64,000 nucleotides of DNA from Meghimatium bilineatum (taxonomy: Eukaryota; Mollusca; Gastropoda; Stylommatophora; Philomycidae). A program made the position numbers and the translations under genes. Below, piece after piece: positions 32,010 through 43,825 of the stretch; the stretch's first letter is position 1; each line of letters opens with the position of its first letter. Under the pieces are notes generated by a model. The model saw only the letters and a program-made list of their open reading frames with translations. It ran no database searches and was not told where the DNA came from. Location: positions 32,357,363-32,421,362 of the forward strand of contig CM067306.1 in the NCBI GenBank assembly GCA_034231615.1. The letters run 5' to 3'.

Positions 32010-32300
32010 AATACATTGAGTAATTTTACCACTTTCACTGAACGGTATGTGTCTGTAACCCTATCGCAAGTAGGCCAGCCGCACGTGGTTTCCGTACTAC
32101 ACGATGGCGACTACGAGACTCCAGTAAAGACCTGTGTACAGAAAGTAAACATGACCTGAAAGGCTGATTTTTGAGTATTTCCGTGTATTTTTTGTTTATC
32201 GGCCGTGACATTTTATTTTGGCATGTATATAGTACATGCGTCAATTATATAAATAGTGAGTGACCAACGAAAACACGACATTAATCAAAAACGTCGCAAA
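32010..32300. repeat. Dispersed repeat family D (with relatives at 35040-35180 and 36850-37040)
   Basis: Shares CTGTACAGAAAGTAAACA with 35096-35115, and a TTTTTGTTTATCGG/AGTGACCAACGAAAACACGA segment related to the outer arms of the foldback element at 13070-13450. No coding content. The region 32300-32628 holds nothing else I recognise. Confidence 0.4.
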
Positions 32301-32627
32301 TGAAGTCTTATTTATTTTCTGTACAAAGATCTTTACTCCCGATGGTTTCACCCTGACTACCAACCTCAAAGCTATAAAAGGATAAATCCTTAGTGTTTGG
32401 AAACAACCTAACCGTAACCTCAAAGCTAACCTAAGTCAAACGCTAACCACATATCTACAGAAGCCTATGAACAACAGAATGTTATACAATACATGAAGGT
32501 TTAACATAAATAAAAATGGGGACACGAAGACAAGGAAGTAAGAAAAAAGAGACGAAAATATCGTATCACCCCAGCGCATATTAACAACACTCTGTGACCG
32601 AAGGGCTAGCGTATTTATGTATCTACG

Positions 32628-33148
32628 GTCTTTTTTTTGCTTTTGCTATGAGACGTCGTCGGGTTAAATGACGATATGTTTTAGGGCTATGACAAGTTTG
32701 GTCGTTTGATATGCAGTAATATTTTCGACAAAGGAGAACGTTGGTAACTCCTTCAATCCACCTTCTTCTTGGTCTTCCTCTACATCTTGCTATTTCCATT
32801 TTCTTGTTGTATGCTCTTGCCGGTGGTCAATAAGGGTTTATTCTCATTAGGTGGCCGAACAATTTCAGTCTCTTTCAATATATTTGACCACAGATGTTGC
32901 TCCAACAGTTCTCGTAATCTCTTCATTTCCTCACATGATCTCTTCTGTTTGCTGCTTTTCTTAGACATCTCATTTCACATGTAGTAAGCTTTCTCTCGTT
33001 CTTTTGTTAGTGTCAATGTCTGACATTGATAACACAATATTGGTATGAAGATTGAATTTATTATTTGCCTTTTGGTTTCCATCAAGATAGATTTGTGTTT
33101 CACAAATGGTGTAAGTTCATAATTTACTTTATTGAATTTTTGAATTAT
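32628..33148 (-). pseudogene. LINE C-terminal fragment
   Basis: Minus-strand frames read SIFIPILCYQCQTLTLTKE, a segment beginning MRCLRKAANRRDHVRK, and GRPRRRWIEGVTNV. A SINE-A copy follows immediately at 33149, so the LINE appears cut by it. Confidence 0.7.
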
Positions 33149-33308
33149 AATTGCCACCGAAGACGAATGTGTCGGGCCATTGGTGCTAATAAAACGGCGA
33201 CACAACGCATTTCCATTCTTTGGACTACATCTTTCTGGAACTCTAGTAGGACCACTGTGCTGTGACAAGAGAGATCCAGTAGAAGTTTGAGAATGAACGA
33301 TGAAGAAT
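33149..33308 (+). mobile_element. SINE-A copy
   Basis: GCCACCGAAGACGAATGTGT through AATAAAACGGCGACACAACG, GATCCAGTAGAAGTTTGAGA to GAATGAACGATGAAG. Similar AATT-rich strings at both sides (AATTATAATTGCC and GAATTGCAATTTTCC) could be a decayed target duplication. Confidence 0.75.
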
Positions 33309-33309
33309 T

Positions 33310-34680
33310 GCAATTTTCCAAAGGCTAGTGAGACAGTACAATAGTCTTAGCTCGCGCGAACTTCATGGTGATGTAACACGCAGACTAGGCTGTGTAGTTT
33401 TAAATAGTTCTGCCAAAATTACCAAGATGCATAAAAGATTGTTGAAAAAAATTCAACAAAAGTTGAAAAGCGACATTTGTACATGGTCTCAAAGCAGGAA
33501 TTTTATTTAATTATCTCCCCTTACCTATTCACTGTTTCTTCTTCTTCATTGACTTTCAGACTTCCACATTGATGACTGACAAAGGTAGCAGGTAATCCCG
33601 GGCTCCAAGCAGTGAAGTATTTCATGAAAGGAGACAGGACATGACAAAGTGTTTTTCCGTTCTTCGTCGTATTCTTGGCATGTCTGCAACAAGTGTTAGG
33701 ATGTCATAGAGCTGGTGCCACATGTGTGCATAAGTCTGTTGTGCCGATTGCGTATTTGTAATGCATGTGACGACGCAGACTATTATGTTCTTAGACGTAA
33801 AATGATTACATGCCCCGTCTAAAGAGCTAATGATAACTTAATTTGTAAAAAAAAATTATTCATATGGGAACTCTGGTTCCTACTGTGATTTGAAAGTGTG
33901 TTTAATTATTGCTTTGGCTACCTCATACGTACTTCAAATGTCACTCTGCAATGTTCCGTCTTCTTTGTCGAGTTTGTTTGTCTGCGGCAATTTTGTATAT
34001 TGAATACACTGTACTTCCATATCATAAGCAATGGATATATGCAAATATGTATATAGCGAACAAGGACGACATTTTCTTACAAATATATTCTATACATAGA
34101 TAACTATAAAGACCTCCTTGTGTTGACACCGATAGAAAAGAGAGTGAATATTAGCGATATTGTGACCTGCCATGCATGTTGCATGAGATGACTAAGGACC
34201 TTTTGGGGGGGGGGGTGGAGTTGGCTACGGGGTTGTATATTAATTATGTCAACAATTTTTTTAAAAATTTTAATGTTTGTTCCGACTCCCACCCCACCAT
34301 GTCAAGAAATGTCAGGGCCATTCTTTGCTTATGTTACAACCCCCCCCCCCCCCCCCGAATTTTGTGTTTGCTGTGCGAAAAAAAAACGACATGGCTTTAA
34401 AAGATAATTCGCAATTTTGTTTTAATTCAAACAATAGAATTGAACAATAATTGTGCTGTTGAAGTCAACATTTCTCAAACCACTCCCTCTCTCTTGTCTC
34501 TTGTGAACAGCTGGCAAAACGTTTTTAGACATCCCCCTCCCCCAATGATTTTTGAAGTGTTTTTTGGCCAGTCCCTTATGTGGGAACCTGGCGTTATCCA
34601 AATAATACCTATTTCTTGTGGTTCTATTTAAGACAGGGTTTACTGTAAAATGTTTCTATATAAGTAATGTTCGTACCATT
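33310..34680. other. Intergenic stretch without a recognised gene
   Basis: Only short frames (60-74 codons) with no recognisable motif. Contains homopolymer runs (G10 at about 34205-34214, C17 at about 34339-34356) and no identifiable transposon. Confidence 0.5.
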
Positions 34681-34800
34681 GTCTGACCAGACAATAAGCA
34701 AGTCTTGCTATTGACGAGAAAATAAGCAAGTCGTGTTACTAACTGACCAGACAATAAGCAAGTAGTGTTACTAACTGACCAGACAATAAGCAAGTAAAGT
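34681..34800. repeat. ~33 bp minisatellite, about 4 copies
   Basis: Unit CTGACCAGACAATAAGCAAG followed by TCGTGTTACTAA or a close variant, at 34681, 34712 (altered), 34742 and 34775. Confidence 0.8.
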
Positions 34801-34805
34801 TACTA

Positions 34806-34985
34806 GCAGTGGATGGTAGTTCTTCTTCTGTGTTCGTTCTCAAACTCCTGTAGATTAGCAGGATGTAGTCCAAAGAACGGAGTGCGATGTATCATTGTTT
34901 ACAGATTTATTGCGATATGTGTGCCTTTCGGCTTGATACATCACACTTCAGCATGGCTTCTGGGTCACTTTGATCCTGTTCGTCC
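34806..34985 (-). mobile_element. SINE-B copy (partial)
   Basis: Complement of the SINE-B 3' end (TCTGTGTTCGTTCTCAAACT) through CATCACACTTCAGCATGGCT and GTCACTTTGATCCTG. The head is missing. Confidence 0.75.
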
Positions 34986-35369
34986 ATCACAAGTGATGAT
35001 AAACATTTGTTACATTCACTTTTGAAATTCACTAAGTTATGTCCGTGATTATGAGTTCGTTGATGTTAATACGAAACCGTCAGGGATGAAGACATCTGTA
35101 CAGAAAGTAAACAAGACTTCGCTATGTTTTTGATTATTATCGTGATTTTTGTTGGTCAATATTTATATACTATTTGAATCTTGAAAAAGACAGATAAGAC
35201 TGGCGTCGCAGAATCAGATAACCTGACACATTGATGCGCAATAAAAACGCACTAGGAGAAAGGCAAGAGCTGCTCAGTGGCTCACATACTCCTTCCACAC
35301 ATACCCAGAGTGTGGTAGACATATCCAAACACGAATATGACTCATTGATGCTGTTTCTCCTTCGCAAGC

Positions 35370-36245
35370 GAAGATGAGCATGGCATGAAAAATAATAAAT
35401 GTGATGAACAAGAAGAAAAACAACAAAACATTTGTGGTTGTCTAATTTGGTTTGTGAGCTCGTAGATGCCCGATGAGTCCGATTCGTGCCAGGAAAGTTC
35501 TATTGCAGTGCATGTAGAAGGTTTGGGGTAGGAGAGTTTTCGGATTTGTCCTTCCACTTTCGTCGCTTGTAAATTTCCCACAGTGTTCTTTCTTTTTTTC
35601 AAATTTGGTGATGCCAGCAGTGATCTGGGTGTGCCAAGCTGAGCGATCAAGGGATGTAGTCTCCCAGAAGCTAGGATCGATGCTGCAGTGCTTGAGAGAG
35701 TTTTTTTAGGTGATCCTTGGAGCGATTTTTCTGCCCGCCGCCTGAACGTTTACCATCGCACAGCTCCCCATAAGCTAATCTCTTTGGAAGACGCTTGTCT
35801 GGCATACGGACGATGTCGCCAGTTCAGCAGAGTTGGGACCTAATCAGAAGGGCATGGATGCTTTGCATACGAGACTTTTGAAGGATTTCCGTATCTGGTA
35901 CACGATCCTGTCAACATACTCCCATAAGGTTTCTTAGGCACCGAAGGTGGAAAAAGTTAAGCTATCGAGCGTTTCTCGCATAGACAGTCCAGGATGACAC
36001 AGCATAAAGCAGTGTTGGTAGAACCACTGTGCGTTACACGTCCAACGTAAATGTCAAATTGAGACCACGCCTGATCCAGACGTTGACAAGACTCCCAAAT
36101 GTCGCACTGGTACGAGCAATACGCAGGGCAATATCCTCCTAATTGCAGCAGTTTGCGATAGGGTGCAGCCGAGATATACATATGTCTCGAGATATGACTC
36201 ATTAGTCATAGTTGGGCACACAGCAGACATCATCATCATTCCAGT
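35370..36245 (-). pseudogene. LINE C-terminal region with degenerate C2H2 tail
   Basis: Minus-strand pieces read LYAAETWTVYARHARKLNFF, VPDTEILQKSRMQSIHALL, RMPDKRLPKRLAYGELCDG and GGQKNRSKDHLKKL, ending in a segment corresponding to a C2H2 finger (SWHESDSSG). Stops and frameshifts throughout. Related 3' ends lie at 3420-3570 and 52589-53010. Confidence 0.75.
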
Positions 36246-36454
36246 TGAGCTGAATGGTCAGCGTCAACGAAATACACAGAAATTACCCAAAAAATACTTT
36301 CTGAACACGTCTTTACGTGATCCCGGTACGGCTAATAAGGCCTATTCTGGTCGCAAATGTCCTGGGATAGTTTGGACATAGGATGACCGTTGTAGATGGT
36401 TTTGGTCTACCCGTGACTTTCTTGCTACTCTCTGCTGTTGAGCTGCTGCATTTT

Positions 36455-36588
36455 TAACCCTATTTAGTATGGGCAGCCAGTCTACCCCATTATAGCCTCA
36501 TTAGTCGCCTCCTACGACACGCATGGAAGATAGACCATGTTGATATTCTTTGCTCCTCTTTCGGACCCCAACAACACAAGAGTGGAAT
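36455..36588 (-). mobile_element. SINE-B head fragment
   Basis: Complement of the SINE-B 5' part only: CATTAGTCGCCTCCTACGAC, GCATGGAAGATAGACC, TTTGCTCCTCTTTCGGACCC, CAACAACACAAG. Confidence 0.7.
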
Positions 36589-36670
36589 GATAGCTAATTT
36601 ACCATTGGCGGTAGGAGGATTGGTGTGTTCGTATGATTGCGCTCGCTCTCATGAAACAGCACGTGTGATT

Positions 36671-36830
36671 TTCTTCTACTTCAGCGTTCATTCTCAAACT
36701 CCCGCTGGATACCTCTTGTATCATGATTTCCTACTAGATTTCCAGCAGGATGTAGCCCAGAGAATAGAAATGCGTTGTATCGCAGTTTTATTCGCGCCAG
36801 TGGCCCGACACATCCGTCTTCGGCGGGATG
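36671..36830 (-). mobile_element. SINE-A copy
   Basis: Complement order complete: TTCTTCTACTTCAGCGTTCA tail, GGATGTAGCCCAGAGAATAG, TTATTCGCGCCAGTGGCCCG, CACATCCGTCTTCGGCGG. Confidence 0.8.
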
Positions 36831-37364
36831 TGATTTTAATACGGAAGCGTGAAGTACGTCATGCTACTGTTTAGATTGCGCCATATACCGCGATCTTCAA
36901 CAGTAAAGGAGACATGTGCACATAATTAATTAGGACTACATTTGTTACGTTTTTGATTATCGTCGTGCTTTCCGTTCTCCAGTTTTGTTTATGCAAAACG
37001 CAGTATATACTGTCACTGAATGCATCCAAGTGAACATAAACAGGAATACTTGTTACCAATATTAGACAATACAGCACACTAGCAGCGAGACACAGCTGAG
37101 ACTAAACATGCATCTATAAACCCCTCTTACACAATCATGCCTTTGAGAAATAAATGTTTCAGTGTTGGGTAACGACCCTAAACAGGAAATACATGGCTGG
37201 GGTAACATATGGTCTGGGTGTAGTTGTTAGGTTGATGACTCATCTTGGTAGCACTTATAACTATTTTTGTTAATTTTGACATGTCCTTGAGATCATATAT
37301 GAGTCTGGGTATTGCCTCAGTTACACAACTAAGTTGAACCTGTGATTTTGCCAGACAGGCTACG

Positions 37365-37540
37365 GGCTGTCAAGAGCGACCTGCTCAAAGACAAAAGGAT
37401 TATTTCATCACCATCATTATGTATCAAGAGCTACCTGCTCACAGATAAGGGGATTATTTCAACATCATCATGCGTCAAACGCTACTTGCACAAAGATAAA
37501 ATATTTCTTTCATTATTATCATCACTTAGAAGTGATATCA
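37365..37540. repeat. ~57 bp tandem repeat, 3 copies
   Basis: Repeated block: GTCAAGAGCGACCTGCTCAA, AGACAAAAGGATTATTTCAT, CACCATCAT, at about 37369, 37427 and 37484 with divergence. The surrounding 37041-37890 shows no gene. Confidence 0.65.
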
Positions 37541-37889
37541 CGTAGAAATCACTTTGAATGACAAATATTGCCCTAATGAAATGTTCTGTGTGCATTGGTT
37601 TGAACAGTCTGAGAAGCTTCGGTGAGCGTGTGGTGATATCTCATAAAGTGTTATCGATTGTTTTAGCTCGACATAAACTTCAGTAACTAACTTCGACAAA
37701 ACGATGTATGCACATCTACTAAAAATTAGATTTACAGACACAACAGATGTGTCAATGATCGTTGTGAAGATACACGGAAAGGCAACTTGTGATATGCAGG
37801 GAATAATGTTCCATGTACAGGAAGAAAAGAAAAACAGCGGTGGATTGAGAGAGTCCAAACGTTTCTGGGTGGTTCGAACAAAATACTCC

Positions 37890-38290
37890 GACTACAGTGC
37901 ATAGGGTAGAAACTAGAGATCTCCAGTTCGAGCAATGTGATGATGCTGTGTGTAATTCTTGTATGTTGTTGAGACCCATAGTCATACCATTCTTTGATGG
38001 TTGTTCTGCGGGGTTTTTCTCTGGGTCTTCCCTTTTTTTTAATTTTGCCATCGGGTACACATTTTAATGCTTGTAGATTGGAAGTCTGTTTTCATTCATT
38101 CTAAGTACTTGTCCGATATAAGTCCATCGTTTTCGTCTTATTGTTGTAGAAACATATTGTTGTTTCGTGTCTTCCCTTACTTGCTTGTTTGACTTGGATT
38201 CTTCCCAACCAATTTTTAAGAGATTTCTAAGACATTTATTTTCAAATGAATTTCATTTATTCTCCAGTGCTTTTATTTTCCTAATTTCGC
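37890..38290 (-). pseudogene. LINE C-terminal fragment
   Basis: Minus-strand pieces read FENKCLRNLLKIGWEESKSN, RRKRWTYIGQVLRMNENRL, KNGMTMGLNNIQELH and WRSLVSTLCT, the same family as 2340-2935. Confidence 0.75.
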
Positions 38291-38479
38291 AACAGAAATT
38301 GACGGATATATAAGGGATACATTTTGCAATTGCTTGACAAGCCATTTATGAATGCAGACACTATTATGGAATGATGCAACTGATAATATGGAAGAATTTG
38401 ATATTCAGTGTGACACTATTTGGACTGGGCATCGGAGAGGAGTGAGGAATGTGTCCAACTAGCGAGTCACGTTAACCAT

Positions 38480-40720
38480 CAGTATACATACACTTATGCT
38501 CCAGGCACGGGCAGGATCAGGTACAGCTTACTCAAGGACATTGGGTGAGAATATGCTAGTTAAGATGACAGACGATTATAATGCGAGTCTGAACACAGGA
38601 GTAGTACCAGAGGAGTGGCTACATAACTATCTTATACCTGTGCCAAAACCAGGCAAAGATTCTACAGACATAAAAGGTTATCGCATCATCACACTGCAGA
38701 ATGTGTACGGTAAGATTCTGGAAAGAATTGTTGCTAGGCGCATAACCAGCGAACTAGAGATCAAAGGCGTTCTCCCAAATAATCTAGGTGCATACAGAAC
38801 CAGAAGAGACACATTTACAAATTCAGCAGTTTTTGCATATGAAGTCTATGAAGGTTTTCAGAATAAAGAGGAATCTGTAGTTGCAGCGATAGACCTGGAA
38901 GATTCGTACAATAGAGTTAGTTACACCAATCTGTAACTGACGACATTAAAGATAACATGAATACATCGCTAGAAAATGCAAGCCACATCGCCCAAGACAG
39001 AGAGAGGTTCAGAGAGTTCATTGGGAAGACAACGTTCTGGAAGGAATACGTCACATGACACACCCATCTTATCGACATGCTAAGGGAACAAGATATCAAC
39101 CCCTGGATCATACACTGGATAGCAAATATGCTAATCTGTAGAAAAGTTGCTCTGATGTATGGATCATGGACGTCTGAGATCAGAACAATAGCACCTGGTC
39201 TGCCACAAGGGTCTTCTCTGTCCCTAGTGCTGTTTAATGTGTATACGTTGAGAATTGCTCAATAACAAACCTCAGGCAATTGTAGAGTTCTAACATAACA
39301 TGCGCTGATGATATTCTACTATACAACATGGACAGGAACGTAACAGATATCGTTGACAATGTACAGAATGGACTAGATCGAACGTCGATATGGTGAATAT
39401 AACATATAACGTTGTGATCAATCCCTCGAAAGCAAAGGTCGTATGGTACTCCTTAAATAATAATCTGGTCAGTGATACAGTCAGCTGTCAGTTTTATGGG
39501 TTCATGTATTGAAAGAGAACAAGACCTTAAATATCTGGAATAACCTTTGATAGCAGTCTCTCATTCAACAAACACAACTATGATTCAGAAGGTTAAAAGA
39601 GGGATCAGTGTTGTCAAGGTAATGGCGACCTTCGACATGCAGCAATGGGTAAAGTTTCTGCTTCTACAAGTGATGGTGCTATCTGTCATAGATTATAGCC
39701 TCGACCTACTAACACTGTCACAGACACAAGTCGATACATTGCAAAAAGTCCAGAACGAGGCAATGAGAGCTGTACTGGGGTGTACTAGAGATATACCCAT
39801 CTCTGCTATGAGATTTCTGCTTGATCTCCCCAGCATTAGAATGCGACATCAGGTATCACAAGTTAGGTTGTACCTTAAAGTGACAGAATACAACCACCAC
39901 ACATTACACCAGCGTCTAGATGAGTCAAAGGGAAAACGAATCAAGTATGGCAGATCATGGATGGCAAAGGCTGAAGACACATTGCGAAGAGCATGTGAAT
40001 TTGAAGAAATAGGAATGGACAGTGAATTGATGGAGGCAGACACTGAAAAGAAATCATTGACTAAAGTAATAATACAACTAGATAAAGCGTGTCGAAAATG
40101 GACGGGTGTCAGGGCCCAGGTTACAGTGCATGAACTCGCCCAGATACACTCGAAATCACAAGACATAATTATATACACAGATGGCTCCGTTAACAGAAAC
40201 ATAAATAAAAGCGGTTGGGGGTTTTGTTTCCTACACAAACGGCGTGAAGTTGGTTGAGAAATCTTCAGCATATTTAACTGTCACATCGAGCATAAGGATG
40301 GAGATATAGGGAGTTACAGCAGTACTTAATTGGCTGATAACTGATACATCAATGCATTCGGTAATACTCACAGACTCCCAAAGCATGCTGCGCAAGATAG
40401 AAAAGTTCATGCTGAGAAAAGAATGGTGGGACTTATTGAACAACTCAATTGTCCAGAGCATTACATGGAAATACTGCCCTGGTCATGCTGGGGTCAGAGG
40501 AAATGAGACTTATTGGCAGAAAATACGACGATCCACTGCACATTTCTGAGAAGAGATAAAGCAGACTTAATGAAGGCAGTAATAAATTTATTCCAGATGA
40601 TGTCAATGTGGCTGATAACGCAAACATACAGAAAATGTTAGAAATTGGAGTATTTAGAGGTGAAGAAAGGAAAAGTAAATTTTTAGAAAGTCGCGAAGAT
40701 CACACAATCAACACCTGACT
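38480..40720 (+). pseudogene. LINE with reverse transcriptase and RNase H domains (5'-truncated)
   Basis: Reverse transcriptase parts in order: VPKPGKDSTDIKGYRIITLQ, a motif-A segment AIDLEDSYNRV, then after an insertion LIDMLREQDINPWIIHWIAN, GLPQGSSLSLVLFNVYT (38496-39265), and ADDIL at about 39306. A further 236-codon frame (39547-40257) leads into an RNase H domain. That domain shows IIIYTDGSVN at its start, ILTDSQSML at 40358-40384 and CPGHAGVRGNE at 40475-40505. In active RNase H the GNE is followed by a catalytic aspartate; here it reads GNETYWQ, so that residue is missing. A LINE of the I/Jockey-related type with terminal RNase H is the best fit. Frameshifts and an internal 127 bp insertion make it a fossil. 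Confidence 0.85.
38933..39059 (+). mobile_element. 127 bp LINE 3'-end insertion inside the RNase H LINE
   Basis: It encodes the C-terminus of a different LINE (ENASHIAQDRERFREFIGKT, then TFWKEYVT and a stop). It is bounded by ACACCAATCT (38923-38932) and ACACCCATCT (39060-39069), a 10 bp direct repeat with one mismatch. Removing the insert and one repeat copy puts the host reverse transcriptase back in frame. An inverted relative is at 42676-42806. Confidence 0.8.
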
Positions 40721-41160
40721 GGGACTCTGATTCTACATAAACTGGGATGGCTTCTGGAACGGAGGGCGGAGCACTTATGGGAATGCCCCACCTGCTGAGA
40801 AGCAGTTTATAATCAAGAATGCATACACTTCGAAATGTGCTTTGTGAGACTGAGAGCCTTTACGTTAACCTTGAGTGCAGTGACGTCGACTTATAATCAA
40901 TAAGTAATTGATACGTATATTTTTCGAATTTTTGACTTAGCTTCTACCCTTGTAAATACCTGTCAAGAATTCAGGGACCCTACCTACTAAACTCAATTCC
41001 CCGTCTCCCCTCTCAATTAAATTAACTATAACACACTATTGTTGACGTAAACATTTATCAAAAGCTCCCTTCTCCCCTCTTGTAAACAACTGTCACACTT
41101 TTTGACCTCTTCCACGTATTGTTGATGTATTTATGAAAAGGTCATTAGTCGAGAAAACAT
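40721..41160. other. Stretch without a recognised gene
   Basis: Probably the 3' untranslated part of the RNase H LINE at its left (frame remnants up to about 40860), then unassigned sequence before the 33 bp array. Confidence 0.4.
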
Positions 41161-41164
41161 TGAA

Positions 41165-42012
41165 CCACATACACTAATGCCTGTCCCATACGATAAACGA
41201 AGCACACTAATGCCTGTCCCATACGATAAACGAAGCACACTAATGTCTGTTCTATACGATAAACAAAACACATTAATGTATATCCTATACGATAAACAAA
41301 ACACATTAATGTCTGTCCTATACGATAAACAAAACACATTAATGTCTGTCCTATACGATAAACAAAACACACTAATGCCTGTCCCATATGATGAAACAAA
41401 CACACTAATGCCTGTCCCATAAGAAGAACCAAAACACACTAATGCCTGTTCCATAAGATGAACCAAACACACTAATGAATGTCCCATAAGTTGAACCAAA
41501 CACACTAATGCCTGTCCCATAAGTTGAACCAAACACACTAATGCCTGTCTCATAAGTTGAACCAAACACACTAATGCCTGTCCCATAAGATGAACCAAAC
41601 ACACTAATGCCTGTCCCATAAGATGAACCAAACACACTAATGAATGTCCCATAAGTTGAACCAAACACATTAATGCCTGTCCCATAAGATGAACCAAACA
41701 CACTAATGCCTGTCCCATAAGTTGAACCAAACACACTAATGCCTGTCCCATAAGTTGAACCAAACACACGAATGCCTGTCCCATAAGTTGAACCAAACAC
41801 ACTAATGCCTGTCCCATAAGTTGAACCAAACACACTAATGAATGTCCCATAAGTTGAACCAAACACACTAATGAATGTCCCATAAGTTGAACCAAACACA
41901 CTAATGAATGTCCCATAAGTTGAACCAAACACACTAATGAATGTCCCATAAGTTGAACCAAACACATTAATGCCTGTCCCATAAGATGAACCAAATACAT
42001 TAATGCCTGTCC
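41165..42012. repeat. 33 bp minisatellite, about 26 copies in two sub-arrays
   Basis: The right sub-array has unit CATAAGTTGAACCAAACACA plus CTAATGCCTGTCC. The left sub-array (41165-41400) has CATACGATAAACGAAGCACA or CGATAAACAAAACACATTAA with the same CTAATGCCTGTCC end. Since 33 is a multiple of three, long frames in several phases are produced (up to 289 codons on the minus strand); their 11-residue periodicity shows they are repeat artefacts. Confidence 0.95.
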
Positions 42013-42459
42013 CGATGAACTATCAACTGAAATTAACTTCTAACTGAAACATTTTGAGTTTTATCAATGCACAATCTATATCAACAGTTCAAAACTCAAT
42101 CTTCGTAAAAATGCACATACTGTGTTTGATCAATTTTTGTACAGTGAAATATCGACAGAACCAGGACACCTGCACAAGGTAAGTAACTACACATTGTACA
42201 TTCTCACTCACACCTGTACTATGTGGGGTGGAATACGGTTGCTAGAAGGTATTTTGTGAACCTACAGATCATCTTGACTTCAGCTTCGATGACCACCACA
42301 AGAAAGTAGCCACCGAGTCAAGGGGGTATTTTAGAACTGTTCAACTGACCTCCTGCGAGCCAAAGTGAGTAATTATTATAATAACGTCGCCTGTGGTTCG
42401 GTTTCAATATAAAACACGTCAATATGTCTGTGTAGTGTGTTCTACTGCTATATTCTATT
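42013..42459. other. Stretch without a recognised gene
   Basis: Ordinary AT-rich sequence; no coding frame, repeat or motif that I can support. Confidence 0.5.
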
Positions 42460-42675
42460 GCGTTTGTTATCAAAGTCCTGCAGATTCGAGACATGTAGTC
42501 CAGAGAACGGAATGCTTTGCGTTATTGTCTACAACATAGTTGTGATATCTGCACCTTTAAGACACATACCGACACATGTACGACACATCCGACTTCAGGT
42601 CACTTGACCCTCCATGAGATGGGGGGGGGGGGCAACCAACTTCACCTGGAAAAACCTCCGTAGTCGCCTCTTACG
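42460..42675 (-). mobile_element. SINE-B copy (diverged)
   Basis: Complement of GTTTGTTATCAAAGTCCTGC at the 3' end, then AGACATGTAGTCCAGAGAAC, CGACACATCCGACTTCAGGT, a G12-type run and CCTCCGTAGTCGCCTCTTAC. Confidence 0.7.
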
Positions 42676-42806
42676 TGTGTGTGTCACGTGAGGTATTCTC
42701 TTCAGAACATTGACTTCCCAATGAACTCACTGAACCTCTCTCTGTTTTGGGCCACGCGGCTTGCATTTTCTAACGACGTAGTCATGTTATCTTTAATGTC
42801 GTCAGT
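42676..42806 (-). mobile_element. LINE 3'-end fragment, inverted relative of the insertion at 38933-39059
   Basis: The complement aligns over ~125 bp with 38933-39059 (GACGACATTAAAGATAACAT shared exactly at one end, GTGACACACAC at the other). It follows directly after the SINE-B head. Confidence 0.75.
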
Positions 42807-43109
42807 TCATCTTCTTCTTGTCTTCCCTTCTCCTCCTTCCTGGTGCTATGCCCTCCATAATTTGTCTTTATTAGCAGTCGTGTCTATTTATGTCTACACA
42901 GGTGTAGTTTTCTATTTGCTATTGTGTTTAGTAACCAACATTCTGCTACCTTCAATGTGTTTATAATATCTGAGATTAATATATGTACATGGCAGGTAAT
43001 AGTGTATTCTTTGCTCCAATTTTGGACTCCCATCAATGCACAGGCCTGTTGTTCCTCTCATCTCCCCCAAACCGGTAAAACAGCGACTCAATGAGACCAT
43101 TCCGACAGT

Positions 43110-43290
43110 AGGTAAATGTTGTTGTGAAGACGTTATCCAGTCGTATTGCGTGATATCAGAGCTCATGGTACGTCTCTCGGCTTGGGATGTGACGATTGGC
43201 CTGACCAATCTTAGTTTCCAGCCTCTGCTGGCTGAACTAAGTCCCATCTCCACTTTAAGGAGTTGGTGTTACGTAGATAACACTTCCATT
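43110..43290. repeat. Dispersed repeat family C, copy 3
   Basis: TGTGAAGACGTTATCCAGTC, ATTGCGTGATATCAGAGCTC, CAATCTTAGTTTCCAGCCTC, AAGTCCCATCTCCACTTTAA in the order of copies 1 and 2. Confidence 0.6.
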
Positions 43291-43550
43291 CATATAGTTA
43301 CTTCTAAATGCATTTCGACAGGGCAGGAAAACCTTACTGGGGGTACAGAGTTAATATGAGTGTGACATATCACACAAGCGCAAGCCTGCAATTAATAGCG
43401 CAGTTGAAGTCAATGGCATTCTTTAATAACTACGAGGTTGTTACATCTCTCCCATTACTAAATGTACATAATTATCTCAGAAGATACATAATTACCACAA
43501 GCGGTGGTATGCAGTTATTGAGGGCAGGACTCCTCATTCATTTTTAGTAT

Positions 43551-43815
43551 TTTAGTCGCCCTTGTGTTGGCGGAGCCCGAAAGGGTAGCAAAGAATAGCA
43601 ATACTGTTTACATTCCACGCATGTCGTAAGATGCGACTAAGGAGTTGTATGGGGCAGAGTTTGCTGCACCATCTCGTTAAAGTGACTGGTAGCCATGCTG
43701 AAATCAATGACACCCAATATCACAGCAAAGCTGTAAAACATTACAACGCAAACTTGTCTCCAGACGATATCTTGTTAGTCTGCAAGAGTTTGAAAACGAA
43801 CGCAGAAGTATTTTA
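43551..43815 (+). mobile_element. SINE-B copy
   Basis: TAGTCGCCCTTGTGTTGGCG head through CATGTCGTAAGATGCGACTA and GTAGCCATGCTGAAATCAAT to GAGTTTGAAAACGAACGCAG. It lies head-to-tail with the next copy, 10 bp away. Confidence 0.8.
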
Positions 43816-43825
43816 GTTATCACCG

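Noticed and set aside
33540..33600. Possible small exon (pyrimidine tract, CAG, then a GTAGCAGG donor-like end)
   Set aside because: No partner exon in phase could be found nearby.
41131..42000. 289-codon and 186-codon minus-strand frames
   Set aside because: They translate the 33 bp minisatellite; 11-residue periodicity in every frame.
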